From contig NZ_CP009110.1 of the NCBI RefSeq assembly GCF_000739085.1, forward strand, positions 1,116,001 through 1,180,000: 64,000 nucleotides of DNA, in the 5' to 3' direction. Both the position numbers and the translations under genes were made by a program. The DNA comes from Amycolatopsis methanolica 239. GTDB taxonomy: Bacteria > Actinomycetota > Actinomycetes > Mycobacteriales > Pseudonocardiaceae. The notes below the pieces were generated by a model. That model saw nothing but the letters and a program-made list of their open reading frames with translations. It did no database searches and had not been told where the DNA came from. How positions within the stretch are numbered: position 1 is the first letter of the stretch; each line of letters begins with the position of its first letter. This document shows, one piece after another, positions 11,055 to 20,535 of this stretch.

Positions 11055-12173
11055 ATGGCCTTCGAACTGACGATCGACCACCTGCCGGACCTGTCGCTGG
11101 GCGCCGCGCTGCTCGGCACCGGCGGCGGCGGTGATCCGCATGCCGGCAGGTTGCTTGCCGCGCAGGCGATCCGGACCAACGGCAACATCACCGTGCTGGA
11201 CCTCGACGACCTCGCCGACGACGACTTCGTGGTACCGACCGCGATGATCGGCGCGCCCAGCGTGCTGGTCGAGCGGATCCCGGCCGGTAACGAACCGGTG
11301 GACGCCCTGCGCGCGCTGGAGCGGCTGCTCGGCCGCACGGCGACCGCCACGATGCCGATCGAGTCGGGCGGGATCAACTCGATGATCCCGCTGTTCGTCG
11401 CGGGCACCGTGGGCCTGCCGGTGGTGGACGGCGACGGGATGGGGCGCGCCTTTCCCGAGCTGCAGATGGAGACCTTCGGCATCTACGGCTGCCCGGGGTC
11501 GCCGCTGGCCATCGCGGACGAGCGCGGGTACAGCGGGATCGTGGACACCGGGCAGGACAACAAGAAGATGGAGAAGTACGCCCGCGCGCTGGCCACCTCG
11601 ATGGGCGGGGTCGGCTACGTCGCCGAGTATCCGATGAGCGGGGCGGACGTGAAGCGCACGGCGATCCCGCGCACGCTGTCGCTGGCCCTGCGCCTCGGGC
11701 GGACCCTGCGCGAGGCCCGCGAGCAGCACCGCGATCCGGTGGAGGCGCTGAGCGAAACGCTCTCGGAGACCCTCTACGAGAGCAGCGGGGTGGTCTTCGA
11801 AGGCAAGGTGATCGACGTACTGCGGAAGACCGACGGTGGATTCACCAAGGGTTCGGCGAAGCTGGTGTCCTTCGACGGCGGGTCCACCTGCCAGATCGAC
11901 TTCCAGAACGAGTTCCTGCTCGCCCGCGTCGACGACCGGCCGGCCATCGTGGTCCCGGACCTGATCACCGTGCTGCACGCGGAAACCGGTGAGCCGATCA
12001 CCGCCGAGCGGCTCCGCTACGGGCACCGGGTCCGGGTGTTCGCCATCGGCACGCCGGAGATCATGCGCACCCCGGAGGCGCTGGACACCTTCGGCCCCCG
12101 CGCGTTCGGCATCGACCTCGATTTCGTTCCGTTCGAACAACTCGCCGCCTCGAAGATCGGGAGTTCGGTATGA
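11055..12173 (+). CDS. DUF917 family protein (S-methylthiohydantoin desulfurase-like)
   Basis: This is a 372-residue DUF917 protein. The family hallmark GAALLGTGGGGDPHAGRLL lies near the N-terminus, followed by the conserved FESGGINS-like segment (here IESGGINS). Members often sit beside HyuA-type hydantoinases. At least one relative has been assigned to desulfurisation of a thiohydantoin, so a role on a five-membered imidazolone or hydantoin ring is plausible but unproven. It follows the HyuA-like gene by 49 bases with GGAAGGA ahead of the ATG. It overlaps the next gene by ATGA, so translation is probably coupled. A paralogue lies at 26279. Confidence 0.85.
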   Translation: MAFELTIDHLPDLSLGAALLGTGGGGDPHAGRLLAAQAIRTNGNITVLDLDDLADDDFVVPTAMIGAPSVLVERIPAGNEPVDALRALERLLGRTATATMPIESGGINSMIPLFVAGTVGLPVVDGDGMGRAFPELQMETFGIYGCPGSPLAIADERGYSGIVDTGQDNKKMEKYARALATSMGGVGYVAEYPMSGADVKRTAIPRTLSLALRLGRTLREAREQHRDPVEALSETLSETLYESSGVVFEGKVIDVLRKTDGGFTKGSAKLVSFDGGSTCQIDFQNEFLLARVDDRPAIVVPDLITVLHAETGEPITAERLRYGHRVRVFAIGTPEIMRTPEALDTFGPRAFGIDLDFVPFEQLAASKIGSSV

Positions 12174-13033
12174 CCGTGACCGAATCCGTGCTGCGCGCGG
12201 AATCCGTATCCGACGCCCTCGCCCGGCTCGCCGAGCTGGGCGAGCACGGCAGGCCGCTGGCCGGGGGAACCTGGGTGCTACGGGCGGGACTGCGCGGCGA
12301 AGACGATCCGTACCGCTACGTCGCGATCGGCGGCATCCCCGAGTTGGCCGAAGTGTCCTATGGGGACGGTGAACTGGGCGTCGGTGCGCTGGTCACGCAC
12401 ACCCGGCTGGCCGAACTGGTCGCCGGGCCGCCGGCCGCCGCACTGGTCGAGGCGGCCCGCGGCTCCGCGTTCCCCCAGGTGCGCAACGTGGCGACGATCG
12501 GCGGGAACCTCGCCGCGATCGGGTTCGCCGAGGCCGACCTGGTGCCCGCGCTGCTCGCCGGGGAGGCCGAGGTCGAGCTGGCCGGCCCGGCCGGCAGGCG
12601 GCGGATACCGGTGGTGGACTTCCTGGCGTGGCGGGAGAAGTCGGCGGGCGAGCTGATCACCACGGTGTTCCTGCCGACTCCCGCCGGCCGCCGGTCCGGG
12701 TTCGCCCGGTTGACCGTGCGCGGCTCGGGGGAGTACCCGATCGCCAACGCCGCGGTGTCGGTCGACCTCGACGCCGAGGGCGCCGTGCGCGCGGCCCGGA
12801 TCGCGGTGGGCAGTGTCGAACCGGTCGCGAAACTCTGCCCGGTCGCTTCGGAATCCTTGGTGGGACACGGGTTCTCCGATCTCGAGGCGATCGAGGAGGC
12901 GGGCCGGATCGCGGCCAGGGAGTGCTCGGCGCGCGACGGTCTGGACGCGCCGGGCTGGTATCGGGCAGAGGTGCTTCCCACGTTGGTGCGCAGGGCGGCC
13001 GCACACGCCACCGGTCAGGAGGACAGCGAATGA
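12170..13033 (+). CDS. Molybdenum hydroxylase FAD-binding subunit (CoxM/XdhB type), set 1
   Basis: This 287-residue medium subunit of a three-subunit xanthine-dehydrogenase-family enzyme carries FAD between the iron-sulfur subunit and the final electron acceptor. The FAD-binding segments are LAGGTWVLRAGL near residue 27 and QVRNVATIGGNLAAIGFAEAD near residue 105. The C-terminal CO-dehydrogenase flavoprotein domain follows. The usual aspartate-proline pattern after GGN is altered (AIGFAEAD instead of a P..D run), so this is a divergent member. It overlaps its neighbours by four bases on each side (ATGA), fitting one polycistronic unit. Confidence 0.9.
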   Translation: MTVTESVLRAESVSDALARLAELGEHGRPLAGGTWVLRAGLRGEDDPYRYVAIGGIPELAEVSYGDGELGVGALVTHTRLAELVAGPPAAALVEAARGSAFPQVRNVATIGGNLAAIGFAEADLVPALLAGEAEVELAGPAGRRRIPVVDFLAWREKSAGELITTVFLPTPAGRRSGFARLTVRGSGEYPIANAAVSVDLDAEGAVRAARIAVGSVEPVAKLCPVASESLVGHGFSDLEAIEEAGRIAARECSARDGLDAPGWYRAEVLPTLVRRAAAHATGQEDSE

Positions 13034-13500
13034 AATGCTCGTTCACGCTCAACGGCAGGGCGGTCGAGGCCGAGATCGACGGCCTGACCCCGTTGCTCCG
13101 GCTGGTCCGTGACCACGCCGGTACCGGCACCAAGCTCGGCTGCGGGGAAGGCCGCTGCGGTGCGTGCACCGTGCTGGTGGACGGCGAGCCCGTGGCGTCC
13201 TGCCTGTACCCGGCGGCGAACGTCGAGGGCAGGCAGGTGCGGTCGATCGAGTCGATCGCGGCGCCGGACGCGCCGCTCTCGCCGGTCCAGGACGCGCTGC
13301 TCGACGGCGGGGCGGTCCAATGTGGAGCGTGCATCCCTGGCGTGGTGATGACGCTGACCGCGTTGCTGGAGAAGGAAAACCGGCCCTCGGAGGAGCGGGT
13401 GCGCACCGAACTGGTGGGCAACATCTGCCGGTGCACCGGCTACCACAAGATCGTGGAGTCGGCGCTGGCCGTGACCACCGCGAGCGAGGAGCCGGTATGA
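13030..13500 (+). CDS. Molybdenum hydroxylase 2Fe-2S subunit (CoxS/XdhC type), set 1
   Basis: This 156-residue small subunit holds two [2Fe-2S] clusters. The plant-ferredoxin-like cluster ligands are in LGCGEGRCGACTV and the following SCLYP. The second cluster is bound by QCGACIPG and NICRCTGYH. All eight cysteines are present. It passes electrons from the molybdenum centre to FAD. The ATG overlaps the TGA of the FAD subunit gene, and its own stop overlaps the start of the large subunit gene. Confidence 0.95.
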   Translation: MKCSFTLNGRAVEAEIDGLTPLLRLVRDHAGTGTKLGCGEGRCGACTVLVDGEPVASCLYPAANVEGRQVRSIESIAAPDAPLSPVQDALLDGGAVQCGACIPGVVMTLTALLEKENRPSEERVRTELVGNICRCTGYHKIVESALAVTTASEEPV

Positions 13501-15788
13501 CCGGGGTGATCGGGCAGAACCACCGCCGGGCGGACGGCGAGGCGAAGGTCCGCGGTACCGCGATCTACGGCATGGACTACACCGAGCGGGCGGCCCTGCA
13601 CGCCAAGGTGCTGCGGGCCGAGGTACCGGCCGCGCGCGTCGTCCGGCTGGACACGAGCAAGGCGCAGGCCATGCCCGGGGTGTGGGCGGTGGCCACCGCG
13701 GCCGACGCGCCCGGCCTGTCCGGGATGATGGCGCTGAAGGACCAGCGGGTGTTCGCGGACGGGGTCATCCGCTACATCGGGGAGCCGATCGCGGCGGTGG
13801 CGGCGGAGACGCCGAGGCAGGCGCGGGCCGCACTGGCCGCCATCGAGCTGGAACTCGAGCCGCTGGAGCCGGTGTTCGACCTGGACGAGGCGCTGCGGCC
13901 GGAAACCCGGTTGGTCCATCCGGACTGGGAGAGCTACCAGACGATGGTGCCGGCGCCGCGGGAGGGCAACCTCGCCTGGCAGGCCAGCACCGAGCGCGGG
14001 GACGTGGACGCGGTGTTCGCCACCGCCGCGATCGTGGTGGAGGACGAGTTCCGCTCCCCGCGCCAGCACCAGTGCTCGATCGAACCGCACGCCGCGGTGG
14101 CCCGGTACGAGCAGGGCCGCTACATCGTGCACACCCCGACCCAGTTCCCGTTCCTGGTCCGGGGCCGGGTCGCCGAGCTGCTGGGCGTGCGCCCGTCCGA
14201 GATCCGGATCGTGGTGCCTACCATCGGCGGCGGATTCGGCGGCAAGCTCGACTCGATGCTCGAACCGCTGGCCTGCGTGCTGGCCCGTAAGGCAGGCCGC
14301 CCGGTGCGGATCGTCAACACCAGGGCCGAGGAGATGGCCACCGCCGCGCCGAGGGAGAACGCCGTCGTGCGGCTGCGGACCGCGGTGTCCGAGGACGGCG
14401 AGATCCTCGCGCAGGAGGCGGAGGTGCTCTCCGACAACGGCGCCAACTCCAGCGGGGAGACGGTCGCCTGCGCCAACATCCCGCCGCTGGTGCTCGGCGG
14501 CACCTACCGGATCCCGAACGCGCGCTACGTCAGCAAGGTAATCTACACCAACACCCCGCCGACCGCGGCGTTCCGGGGCGTGAACGGGCCGTACTGCGTG
14601 TTCGCCCAGGAGATGCACCTCGACCACATCGCCCGCGAGCTCGGGATGGACCGGCGGGAGATCCGGCGGCGCAACGTTCTCAAGGCGGGCGAGGCCATGG
14701 TCAACGGCCAGGTGCTCGACGACGCCGTGCTCACCGACGCGCTGGACACGGTGGAGCGGATGTCCGGCGAGGCAACGCCTTCGGGCAACCCCAAGGCGTT
14801 GCGGGGCACCGCGGTCGTCCCGCTGACCTGGATCACCAACCCCGGCCCGTCCGGCGCGAACGTGAAGCTGGACGAGGACGGCTCGATCGTGGTCACCGCG
14901 GCCGCCGCGGAGATCGGCACCGGCGCGGTGGCCACCGGGATCCGGCAGCTCGTCGCCGCCGAGTTCGGCGTGCCGTTCGAGCGGGTGGTGGTCACCCCGC
15001 CGGACACCGACGCTGCCGGGTACGACCACGGCGCCCAGGGCAGCCGCACGACGGTCGGCATGGGCAACGCCGCGCTCGACGCGTCGGCCAAGGTGCGCGA
15101 CCAGATCCTGGACGTGGCCGCCGGCCTGCTCGAAGCCGACGTGGCCGACCTCGAACTCGCCGACGGCGCGGTCGGCATCAGCGGGGTGCCGGACCGCAAG
15201 GTCACGCTCGCCGAGGTGGCCGGTGCGGCGCTGTTCACCACCGGGCCGATCGCGGCGGCCGGTTCGTTCGCGGCGCCACCTATCCCGTTCGACGCCGGCT
15301 GCATGGTCGGCGCCCTGTTCACCAACTTCTTCGCCGCGACCTACCACGCGCACTTCGCCGAGGTGGAGGTCGACCCGGACACCGGTAAGGTCACCGTGCT
15401 CCGGTACGCGGTGGCCCAGGACGTGGGCAAGGCGATCAACCCGCAGATGATCGAGGGACAGATCCACGGCGGCGTGGTGCAGGGCCTCGGGTTCGCGCTG
15501 TACGAGAACCTGCGGCTGGACGGCGGCCTGGTCCTGGATCAGGGACTGGAGTCCTACCGGCTGCCGACCGCGCTGGACGCGCCGCCGATCGACATCCAGC
15601 TCCTGGAGAACCCGTACCCGCACGGCCCGCTCGGGGCCAAGGGCGTGGCCGAACCTCCGCTGGTGCCGGTGGCCGCGGTAATCGGGTGCGCGGTGGCCGA
15701 CGCGATCGGCGTGCCGGTGCGGTCCCTGCCGCTGAGTCCCTTCGACGTACTGGCCGCGCTCCGCGACAAGCGGCGCGACGAGGTCTGA
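13497..15788 (+). CDS. Molybdenum hydroxylase large (molybdopterin-binding) subunit, set 1
   Basis: This 763-residue catalytic subunit of the xanthine dehydrogenase/aldehyde oxidase family hydroxylates a carbon, usually next to a ring nitrogen, using water. Molybdopterin-binding stretches include TIGGGFGGKLDS, TAAFRGVNGPYCVF and AQGSRTTVGMG. The catalytic glutamate is expected in LGAKGVAEPPL near the C-terminus. The active-site loop reads AFRGVNG and lacks the cysteine of form I CO dehydrogenase (AYRCSFR), so it is not a CO dehydrogenase. The substrate is unknown, although the hydantoinase-like gene in the same operon suggests an N-heterocycle. The start overlaps the upstream stop (ATGA). Confidence 0.92.
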   Translation: MTGVIGQNHRRADGEAKVRGTAIYGMDYTERAALHAKVLRAEVPAARVVRLDTSKAQAMPGVWAVATAADAPGLSGMMALKDQRVFADGVIRYIGEPIAAVAAETPRQARAALAAIELELEPLEPVFDLDEALRPETRLVHPDWESYQTMVPAPREGNLAWQASTERGDVDAVFATAAIVVEDEFRSPRQHQCSIEPHAAVARYEQGRYIVHTPTQFPFLVRGRVAELLGVRPSEIRIVVPTIGGGFGGKLDSMLEPLACVLARKAGRPVRIVNTRAEEMATAAPRENAVVRLRTAVSEDGEILAQEAEVLSDNGANSSGETVACANIPPLVLGGTYRIPNARYVSKVIYTNTPPTAAFRGVNGPYCVFAQEMHLDHIARELGMDRREIRRRNVLKAGEAMVNGQVLDDAVLTDALDTVERMSGEATPSGNPKALRGTAVVPLTWITNPGPSGANVKLDEDGSIVVTAAAAEIGTGAVATGIRQLVAAEFGVPFERVVVTPPDTDAAGYDHGAQGSRTTVGMGNAALDASAKVRDQILDVAAGLLEADVADLELADGAVGISGVPDRKVTLAEVAGAALFTTGPIAAAGSFAAPPIPFDAGCMVGALFTNFFAATYHAHFAEVEVDPDTGKVTVLRYAVAQDVGKAINPQMIEGQIHGGVVQGLGFALYENLRLDGGLVLDQGLESYRLPTALDAPPIDIQLLENPYPHGPLGAKGVAEPPLVPVAAVIGCAVADAIGVPVRSLPLSPFDVLAALRDKRRDEV

Positions 15789-15846
15789 GAGTTCCGAGAG
15801 TTCCTGCCCAGGACCGCGACACGGCGGACGAGGTGGTGATGGTGCG

Positions 15847-17475
15847 GTGACGGTAACGCTCTCCGTGGCCGACGTGCGGGACACGCACGCGGATTTCGGC
15901 GGCTACCAGACGACCCTGGCCGGCCTGCTGGAAAGACTCGGGGCCGGTACGGCCGAGGTCCTCTGCGCACCGGGTGGCCTCGCCGTCCCGGTGCGCGCCC
16001 CGGTCATCTGGGACAGCGAAAGCCCGTCCGAGCTCGAGCCGGGCGATCTCATCCTCGCGGTGGGCGTGTCGCTGGACTCGCCCGCGTTCGGCGCGTTGCT
16101 GTCCCCCGCCGCGGCCGCCGGTGCGGCCGGGATCGCGGTGAAGGGGCTCTGCGACGCGGCGGAGGTCGAGGACATCGCCCGGCGTACCGGGGTCGCAGTG
16201 CTCAGCGTGCCGCGCGGGCTGCCGTGGGCTGAGTTGCACATGCAGGTGCGTTCGGTGCTGGACACCGATCCGGCACTGGCCGGCGAAGCACCCGGGGACG
16301 TGTGCCGCGACCTGTTCGATCTCGCCGATGCCGCCGCGCGGATCCTGGGCGGCACGGTCGAGATCGCGGACAGCGCGATGCGGCTGCTGGCCTTCGCGAA
16401 CTCCGACGGCGCGGTGGACGAGCTGCACCGGGCGTGGATCTTCGAACGGCGGGCGCCCGCGGAGTTCCTCTCGTGGTTGCGGCGGGCCGGGGTGTTCGGG
16501 CGGTTGCGCGAATCCGTTCGCCCGATCCTGGTGTCCCGGCCGGGCAGTCGGCGCCGGCTCGCGATCGAGATCCGGGCCGGCATCGAGATCCTGGGCTACC
16601 TGTGGCTGATCGAGGGTGCCCAGGGACTGCCGCCCTCGATTGGCGAGCGGCTCGCCGAGATCGCCCGGACGACCGGTGCCGCGCTGGTTCAGCGGCGGGC
16701 GGAGACCGATCCGGCGCGACACCTCCGGGCCCGCTGCCTCCAGGGCGTGCTCGAGGGCAGGGTCCCGGCACGTACGGCCGCCGACGAGCTGGGCATCGGC
16801 CCGGGGAAGTGCCGGTTGGTGGCCTTCGGCGCGGCCGGCCGGCGGGTACCGGACCGGGTCGCGGTGAAGTACGCGCACGACCTGATCACCCTGCGGGTGG
16901 AGTCCGGCTGCCCGGGCGCGACCGTGCTGCCGTTCTTGGACCGGTGCTACGTGTTCGTGGCCGACGCCGAGTCCGGGCTGGACAGGATCCAGCCGCTCGC
17001 CGAGGAACTGGTGTCGCTGGTGGACAAGCAGCTCGGCCTGGCCATGGTGGCCGCGATCGGTGGTGTGGTGACCGAGTGCGACGAGCTGCCGGCGGCCCGG
17101 CGCGAGGTGGATCGCGCGCTGCGGCTGCTCGGGACGCGTCGCGGGCAGCCGGTGGCGCTCGCGGAGGAACTACGTTCGCACGCGGTGCTCGACGAACTAT
17201 CCGAACTCGCCCGGGACCGACCGCACCTGCTGCGCGGCCGGATCGACGTGCTGCTCGAACTCGAAGCGGCGGGCAAGACCGAGTACTTGCCGACCCTGCG
17301 CGCCTACTTCGACGCGGCGTGCGACCTGACCCAGGCGGCGAAAGCGCTTTTCGTGCACCGCAACACGCTGCGCTACCGGCTGCGGCGGATCTCCGAGCTG
17401 TGCGGCCTCGATCTGGCGGATCCGGTGGACCGTTTGGTCGCCGAATTGCAGCTCAGGCTGCGGTGCGCGGAGTAG
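15847..17475 (+). CDS. PucR family transcriptional regulator 1
   Basis: This is a 542-residue PucR-type regulator. The N-terminal purine-catabolism-regulator-like domain includes LEPGDLILAVGVSLD and AAAGAAGIAVKGL. A central GGDEF-like regulatory region follows, with a C-terminal helix-turn-helix in QAAKALFVHRNTLRYRLRRISELCGLDL. Members of this family sense purine or related N-compound metabolites and control their breakdown operons. It starts with GTG at 15847, 58 bases after the large subunit gene and in the same direction, so it may be co-transcribed. It is the likely local regulator of the 9449 operon; the effector is unknown. Confidence 0.9.
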   Translation: MTVTLSVADVRDTHADFGGYQTTLAGLLERLGAGTAEVLCAPGGLAVPVRAPVIWDSESPSELEPGDLILAVGVSLDSPAFGALLSPAAAAGAAGIAVKGLCDAAEVEDIARRTGVAVLSVPRGLPWAELHMQVRSVLDTDPALAGEAPGDVCRDLFDLADAAARILGGTVEIADSAMRLLAFANSDGAVDELHRAWIFERRAPAEFLSWLRRAGVFGRLRESVRPILVSRPGSRRRLAIEIRAGIEILGYLWLIEGAQGLPPSIGERLAEIARTTGAALVQRRAETDPARHLRARCLQGVLEGRVPARTAADELGIGPGKCRLVAFGAAGRRVPDRVAVKYAHDLITLRVESGCPGATVLPFLDRCYVFVADAESGLDRIQPLAEELVSLVDKQLGLAMVAAIGGVVTECDELPAARREVDRALRLLGTRRGQPVALAEELRSHAVLDELSELARDRPHLLRGRIDVLLELEAAGKTEYLPTLRAYFDAACDLTQAAKALFVHRNTLRYRLRRISELCGLDLADPVDRLVAELQLRLRCAE

Positions 17476-17606
17476 TCACCGGTGGATTCGGCCTGAGGTA
17501 CCGGAAAGCGCGTGGCCGGAGCCCCGCCACGTCTCGGCGATCATTTCGGCGGCGATCGGGATCGCAGCTTCGCCAGCCGCGCTTCGGGCACGCCGCATCG
17601 CGACAG

Positions 17607-18596
17607 TCAACCGAACCGGGGCAGCACCGTCTTCGCGGCCAGCCGGAGTTCGTCGGTCGCGGTCTCCGGGGTGACCGGGGCCAGTACCACGCTAGTCGCG
17701 CCGGCGGCCAGCAGGGCACGCACCCGCTGGGTCACCTCGTCCGGGTTGCCGGCGACCGCGAGCTCGTCCACCCACTCGTCGGGCATCTCCCTGGTCAGCC
17801 GGTCGGTGCCGCCGTCGGAGAGCAGTTCCGCCAGCCGGTCGTTGTAGCCGAAGGCGCCGGAGAGCGGGTTGTGCGGACCGAGCGCGGCGAGGTACAACGC
17901 CACCGACGCGCGGGCGGCGTTCTTCGCGGTCTGGCTGTCCTCGTGCACGCTGAACAGGGCGAACGTGGGCACCTCGTGCTGCTGCGTGCTGCCTTCGGGG
18001 ATCCCTTCGCGGATGTGCGCGACGGCGGACTCGAGGTACTTGGTGCCCGCCAGCACGCTCATCACCGTGCCGTCGGCGATGCGGCCGGACAGCTTCAGCG
18101 ACTTCGGCCCGACCACGCCGGTCAGGATCGGCACCGGTTGCGTGGCGGGGTGGCTCAGCGCAACCGACCGGAAGGTGAACCGCTTTCCTTCCACGTCAAG
18201 GGTTTCCCCGGCGAGGAGCCGGCGCACCCCGGTCACGCACTCGTCGAGCGTGGCCAGCGGCGACTTCGGGGTCAGCCCCATCTGGTTGGTCCAGAACGGC
18301 ACGCCGTGCCCGATCCCGGCGCGGAACCGGCCGGGATGGGTGCGGGCGAGGTTGGCGATCTCCATCGCGGTGACCGCGGGATGCCGAGCCACGGATGCGA
18401 TCACCCCGAGGTTGACGGTGATCCGCTCGGTGGCGTTCAGCGCGGCGGCGGCCGCGGTGAACCCGCCGTAGCAGAAGTAGTCCTCGGCGACCCACACGTC
18501 ACCGAAACCGAGCTCCTCGGTCAGCGCGGCGGTCGGGCCCACCTGCTCCGGCGGCGTGGTGGTTGAGACGAGGACGGCGAGTGGGTTGCCGCTCAT
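17607..18596 (-). CDS. LLM class (luciferase-like) flavin/F420-dependent oxidoreductase
   Basis: This 329-residue luciferase-like TIM-barrel oxidoreductase has characteristic segments ALTEELGFGDVWVAEDYF, GVIASVARHPAVTAMEIANLA and GRFRAGIGHGVPFW. In actinomycetes most members of this length use coenzyme F420, but FMN cannot be excluded. The ATG at 18596 is preferred because GAGGAG lies just upstream, while longer frames run into the next gene. It is the third gene of the unit moaA-coxG-LLM, transcribed leftward between the two molybdenum hydroxylase operons. It may perform an extra redox step on the same substrate; that role is inferred from position only. Confidence 0.88.
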   Translation of the reverse strand: MSGNPLAVLVSTTTPPEQVGPTAALTEELGFGDVWVAEDYFCYGGFTAAAAALNATERITVNLGVIASVARHPAVTAMEIANLARTHPGRFRAGIGHGVPFWTNQMGLTPKSPLATLDECVTGVRRLLAGETLDVEGKRFTFRSVALSHPATQPVPILTGVVGPKSLKLSGRIADGTVMSVLAGTKYLESAVAHIREGIPEGSTQQHEVPTFALFSVHEDSQTAKNAARASVALYLAALGPHNPLSGAFGYNDRLAELLSDGGTDRLTREMPDEWVDELAVAGNPDEVTQRVRALLAAGATSVVLAPVTPETATDELRLAAKTVLPRFG

Positions 18597-18636
18597 GGTT
18601 TCTCCTCGGGAATGGCAGTGGACTGCTCGGACGTGC

Positions 18637-19293
18637 TCAACGGAGGGCGGGGCGGCGCAGGATGGCGGCGATCGCGGCCAGAGCCAGCAGCCCCAGTACC
18701 GCCGGCGCGAGCCGCTTGAGCACCGGGAAACCCGCGACACCGAAGACGTCGATCGCGTCGTTGCCCGCGACGGAGGGGCCCGCCGCCGGTCCCGCGGCCG
18801 GCCGGGAGTCACCCGTGCTCGCCGCCGGAGCCGGGGCCGGGCCGGCGGTGGCGCCGCTCAGCTGGCCGGAGAGCCGGGTGGCGAACTCGTCCAGCAGCTT
18901 GTTGCTGACCTCCTGCAGCACCCCGCGGCCGAACTGCGCGGGCCTCCCGGTGATGGTGAAGTCGGTGATCACGTGCACGGCGGTCTGGCTGCCCTGCTCG
19001 GCCAGCGTCGCGGTGACGGTCGCCTTCGCGGTCCCGGCGCCCTTCTTCTCCTTGCCCGCCGCGGAGATCACCACGCGGTGGGCGTCGGCGTCCTTCTCGG
19101 TGAACGTGGCGTTGCCGGCGTAGGTCAGCGCCATCGGCCCGAGCTTGACCTTCACCGTGCCGGTGAACTCCTCGCCGTGCACCTCGCCGAGGGTGGCGCC
19201 CGGCATGCACGGCGCGACCCGCTCCACGTCGAGCAGCGCCTGCCACGCCTGCTCGACCGGGACGGGAACGACGAAGTTGTGTTCGAGCCGCAT
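18637..19293 (-). CDS. CoxG-like SRPBCC protein with C-terminal membrane anchor
   Basis: This 218-residue protein resembles carbon monoxide dehydrogenase subunit G. The SRPBCC-fold domain spans about residues 1-150 (HNFVVPVPVEQAWQALLD; CMPGATL; VKVKLGPMALTYAG). An Ala/Pro-rich linker follows, and then a C-terminal hydrophobic helix (APAVLGLLALAAIAAIL) with arginines behind it. In Cox systems CoxG tethers the enzyme to the cytoplasmic membrane, and the anchor here fits that. It lies between moaA (27 bases upstream) and the LLM oxidoreductase gene. It could serve either or both molybdenum hydroxylases of the island. Confidence 0.88.
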   Translation of the reverse strand: MRLEHNFVVPVPVEQAWQALLDVERVAPCMPGATLGEVHGEEFTGTVKVKLGPMALTYAGNATFTEKDADAHRVVISAAGKEKKGAGTAKATVTATLAEQGSQTAVHVITDFTITGRPAQFGRGVLQEVSNKLLDEFATRLSGQLSGATAGPAPAPAASTGDSRPAAGPAAGPSVAGNDAIDVFGVAGFPVLKRLAPAVLGLLALAAIAAILRRPALR

Positions 19294-19320
19294 CAGGTTT
19301 CTCTCCTCGTGGTGACTTCG

Positions 19321-20301
19321 TCAGCCGCCGATGACCGACATCGAACGGTGGGGCTGGACGAATCCGGGGTCGTTGATGCCGTGCCCGGCGCGTTTCGCGG
19401 CGACGCAGTCGCGCAGCACCGTGGCCAGGTCGGCGTCGGAACCACCGGCACGCAGCGGTTCGCGGAGGTCGCTCTCCTCCCGGGCGAACAGGCAGTTGCG
19501 CAGGTAGCCGTCCGCGGTGAGGCGCAGCCGGTCGCAGGTGCCGCAGAACGGCTTCGTGACGCTGGCGATCACGCCCACCGTCGCCGGCCCGCCGTCGACG
19601 TGGAAGGTTTCGGCCGGTGCGCTGCCACGGCGGGGGACCGGGGTCAGGGTCCACCGCCGCGCCAGCCGGTCGAGGATCTCCCGCCCGTCGACCATGTTCT
19701 CGCGGCGCCAGCCGTGCTGCGCGTCCAGCGGCATCTGCTCGATGAAGCGCAGCTGGTACCCCTTGGCCAGGCAGAACTCCAGCAGGTCCTCGGCCTCGTC
19801 GTCGTTGATCCCGCGCATGAGCACCGCGTTCACCTTGACCGGGGTGAGCCCGGCCCGCTGGGCCGCCGCCATCCCGGCGAGCACCTCGTCCAGCCGGGCG
19901 CGGCGGGTGAGTTCGGCGAACCGGTCACGGCGCAGCGTGTCGAGCGAGATGTTCACCCTGTGCAGACCGGCCGCGTGCAGTGCTTGCGCCATCCGAGCGA
20001 GCCCGACTCCGTTCGTGGTCAAGCTCAGCATGACTTCCGGGTGCGTTGTGGACACCCGGCGCACGATGTCCACGAGACCGCGGCGCAGCAGGGGTTCCCC
20101 ACCGGTGAACCGGATGTCGGTGATGCCCTCCGCCACCGCGACCCCGAGCACGCGAGCGAGTTCGTCGTCGGTGAGCAGCTCCGGCTTCGGCAGCCAGGAC
20201 ATCCCTTCCGCCGGCATGCAGTACGTGCAGCGCAGGTTGCAGCGGTCGGTCAGCGAGACGCGCAGGCTGGTGTGCCGGCGGCCGAAGGTGTCAACCAGCA
20301 C
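19321..20301 (-). CDS. moaA: GTP 3',8-cyclase, molybdenum cofactor synthesis
   Basis: MoaA (326 residues) is a radical-SAM enzyme that converts GTP to 3',8-cyclo-H2GTP, the first step of molybdopterin synthesis. The SAM-cluster ligands are Cys21, Cys25 and Cys28 in DRCNLRCTYCMP. The second cluster is bound by FCGTCDRLRLTADGYLRNC. The protein ends in the two glycines that MoaA needs for activity. It is the only cofactor-synthesis gene in the island, so it is probably an extra copy that boosts supply for the adjacent molybdenum enzymes. It heads the leftward unit and is divergent from the 20536 operon. Confidence 0.97.
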   Translation of the reverse strand: MLVDTFGRRHTSLRVSLTDRCNLRCTYCMPAEGMSWLPKPELLTDDELARVLGVAVAEGITDIRFTGGEPLLRRGLVDIVRRVSTTHPEVMLSLTTNGVGLARMAQALHAAGLHRVNISLDTLRRDRFAELTRRARLDEVLAGMAAAQRAGLTPVKVNAVLMRGINDDEAEDLLEFCLAKGYQLRFIEQMPLDAQHGWRRENMVDGREILDRLARRWTLTPVPRRGSAPAETFHVDGGPATVGVIASVTKPFCGTCDRLRLTADGYLRNCLFAREESDLREPLRAGGSDADLATVLRDCVAAKRAGHGINDPGFVQPHRSMSVIGG

Positions 20302-20436
20302 GCGCGCTCCTGTCCGCCCCGATCGTTCCGGCCCGCCCCCGGATGGGTGAGCCGCTGACCGGTCCAGTCTCGGTTACCGGAAGCCCACTTCGTAATGACC
20401 GATCCGGAAAAGATCAAGGGCGAGCTTGGTGCGATC

Positions 20437-20448
20437 GGTCAATTGACC
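20437..20448. promoter_or_regulatory. Perfect 12-bp palindrome between moaA and the second hydroxylase operon
   Basis: GGTCAATTGACC is a perfect palindrome in the 234-base divergent region between moaA (start 20301) and the large subunit gene at 20536. Its half-sites GGTCA/TGACC also occur, spaced by four bases, before the 9449 operon. It is a plausible operator for a shared regulator of the island. Confidence 0.45.
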
Positions 20449-20535
20449 CAGCACTAGGCCGGATGGAGTCTTTCCCTGAGCCATGCGGCGATCCGCTCGA
20501 CTGCCGCCACCCGCCACGAACCTGGAAGGTGTCCC

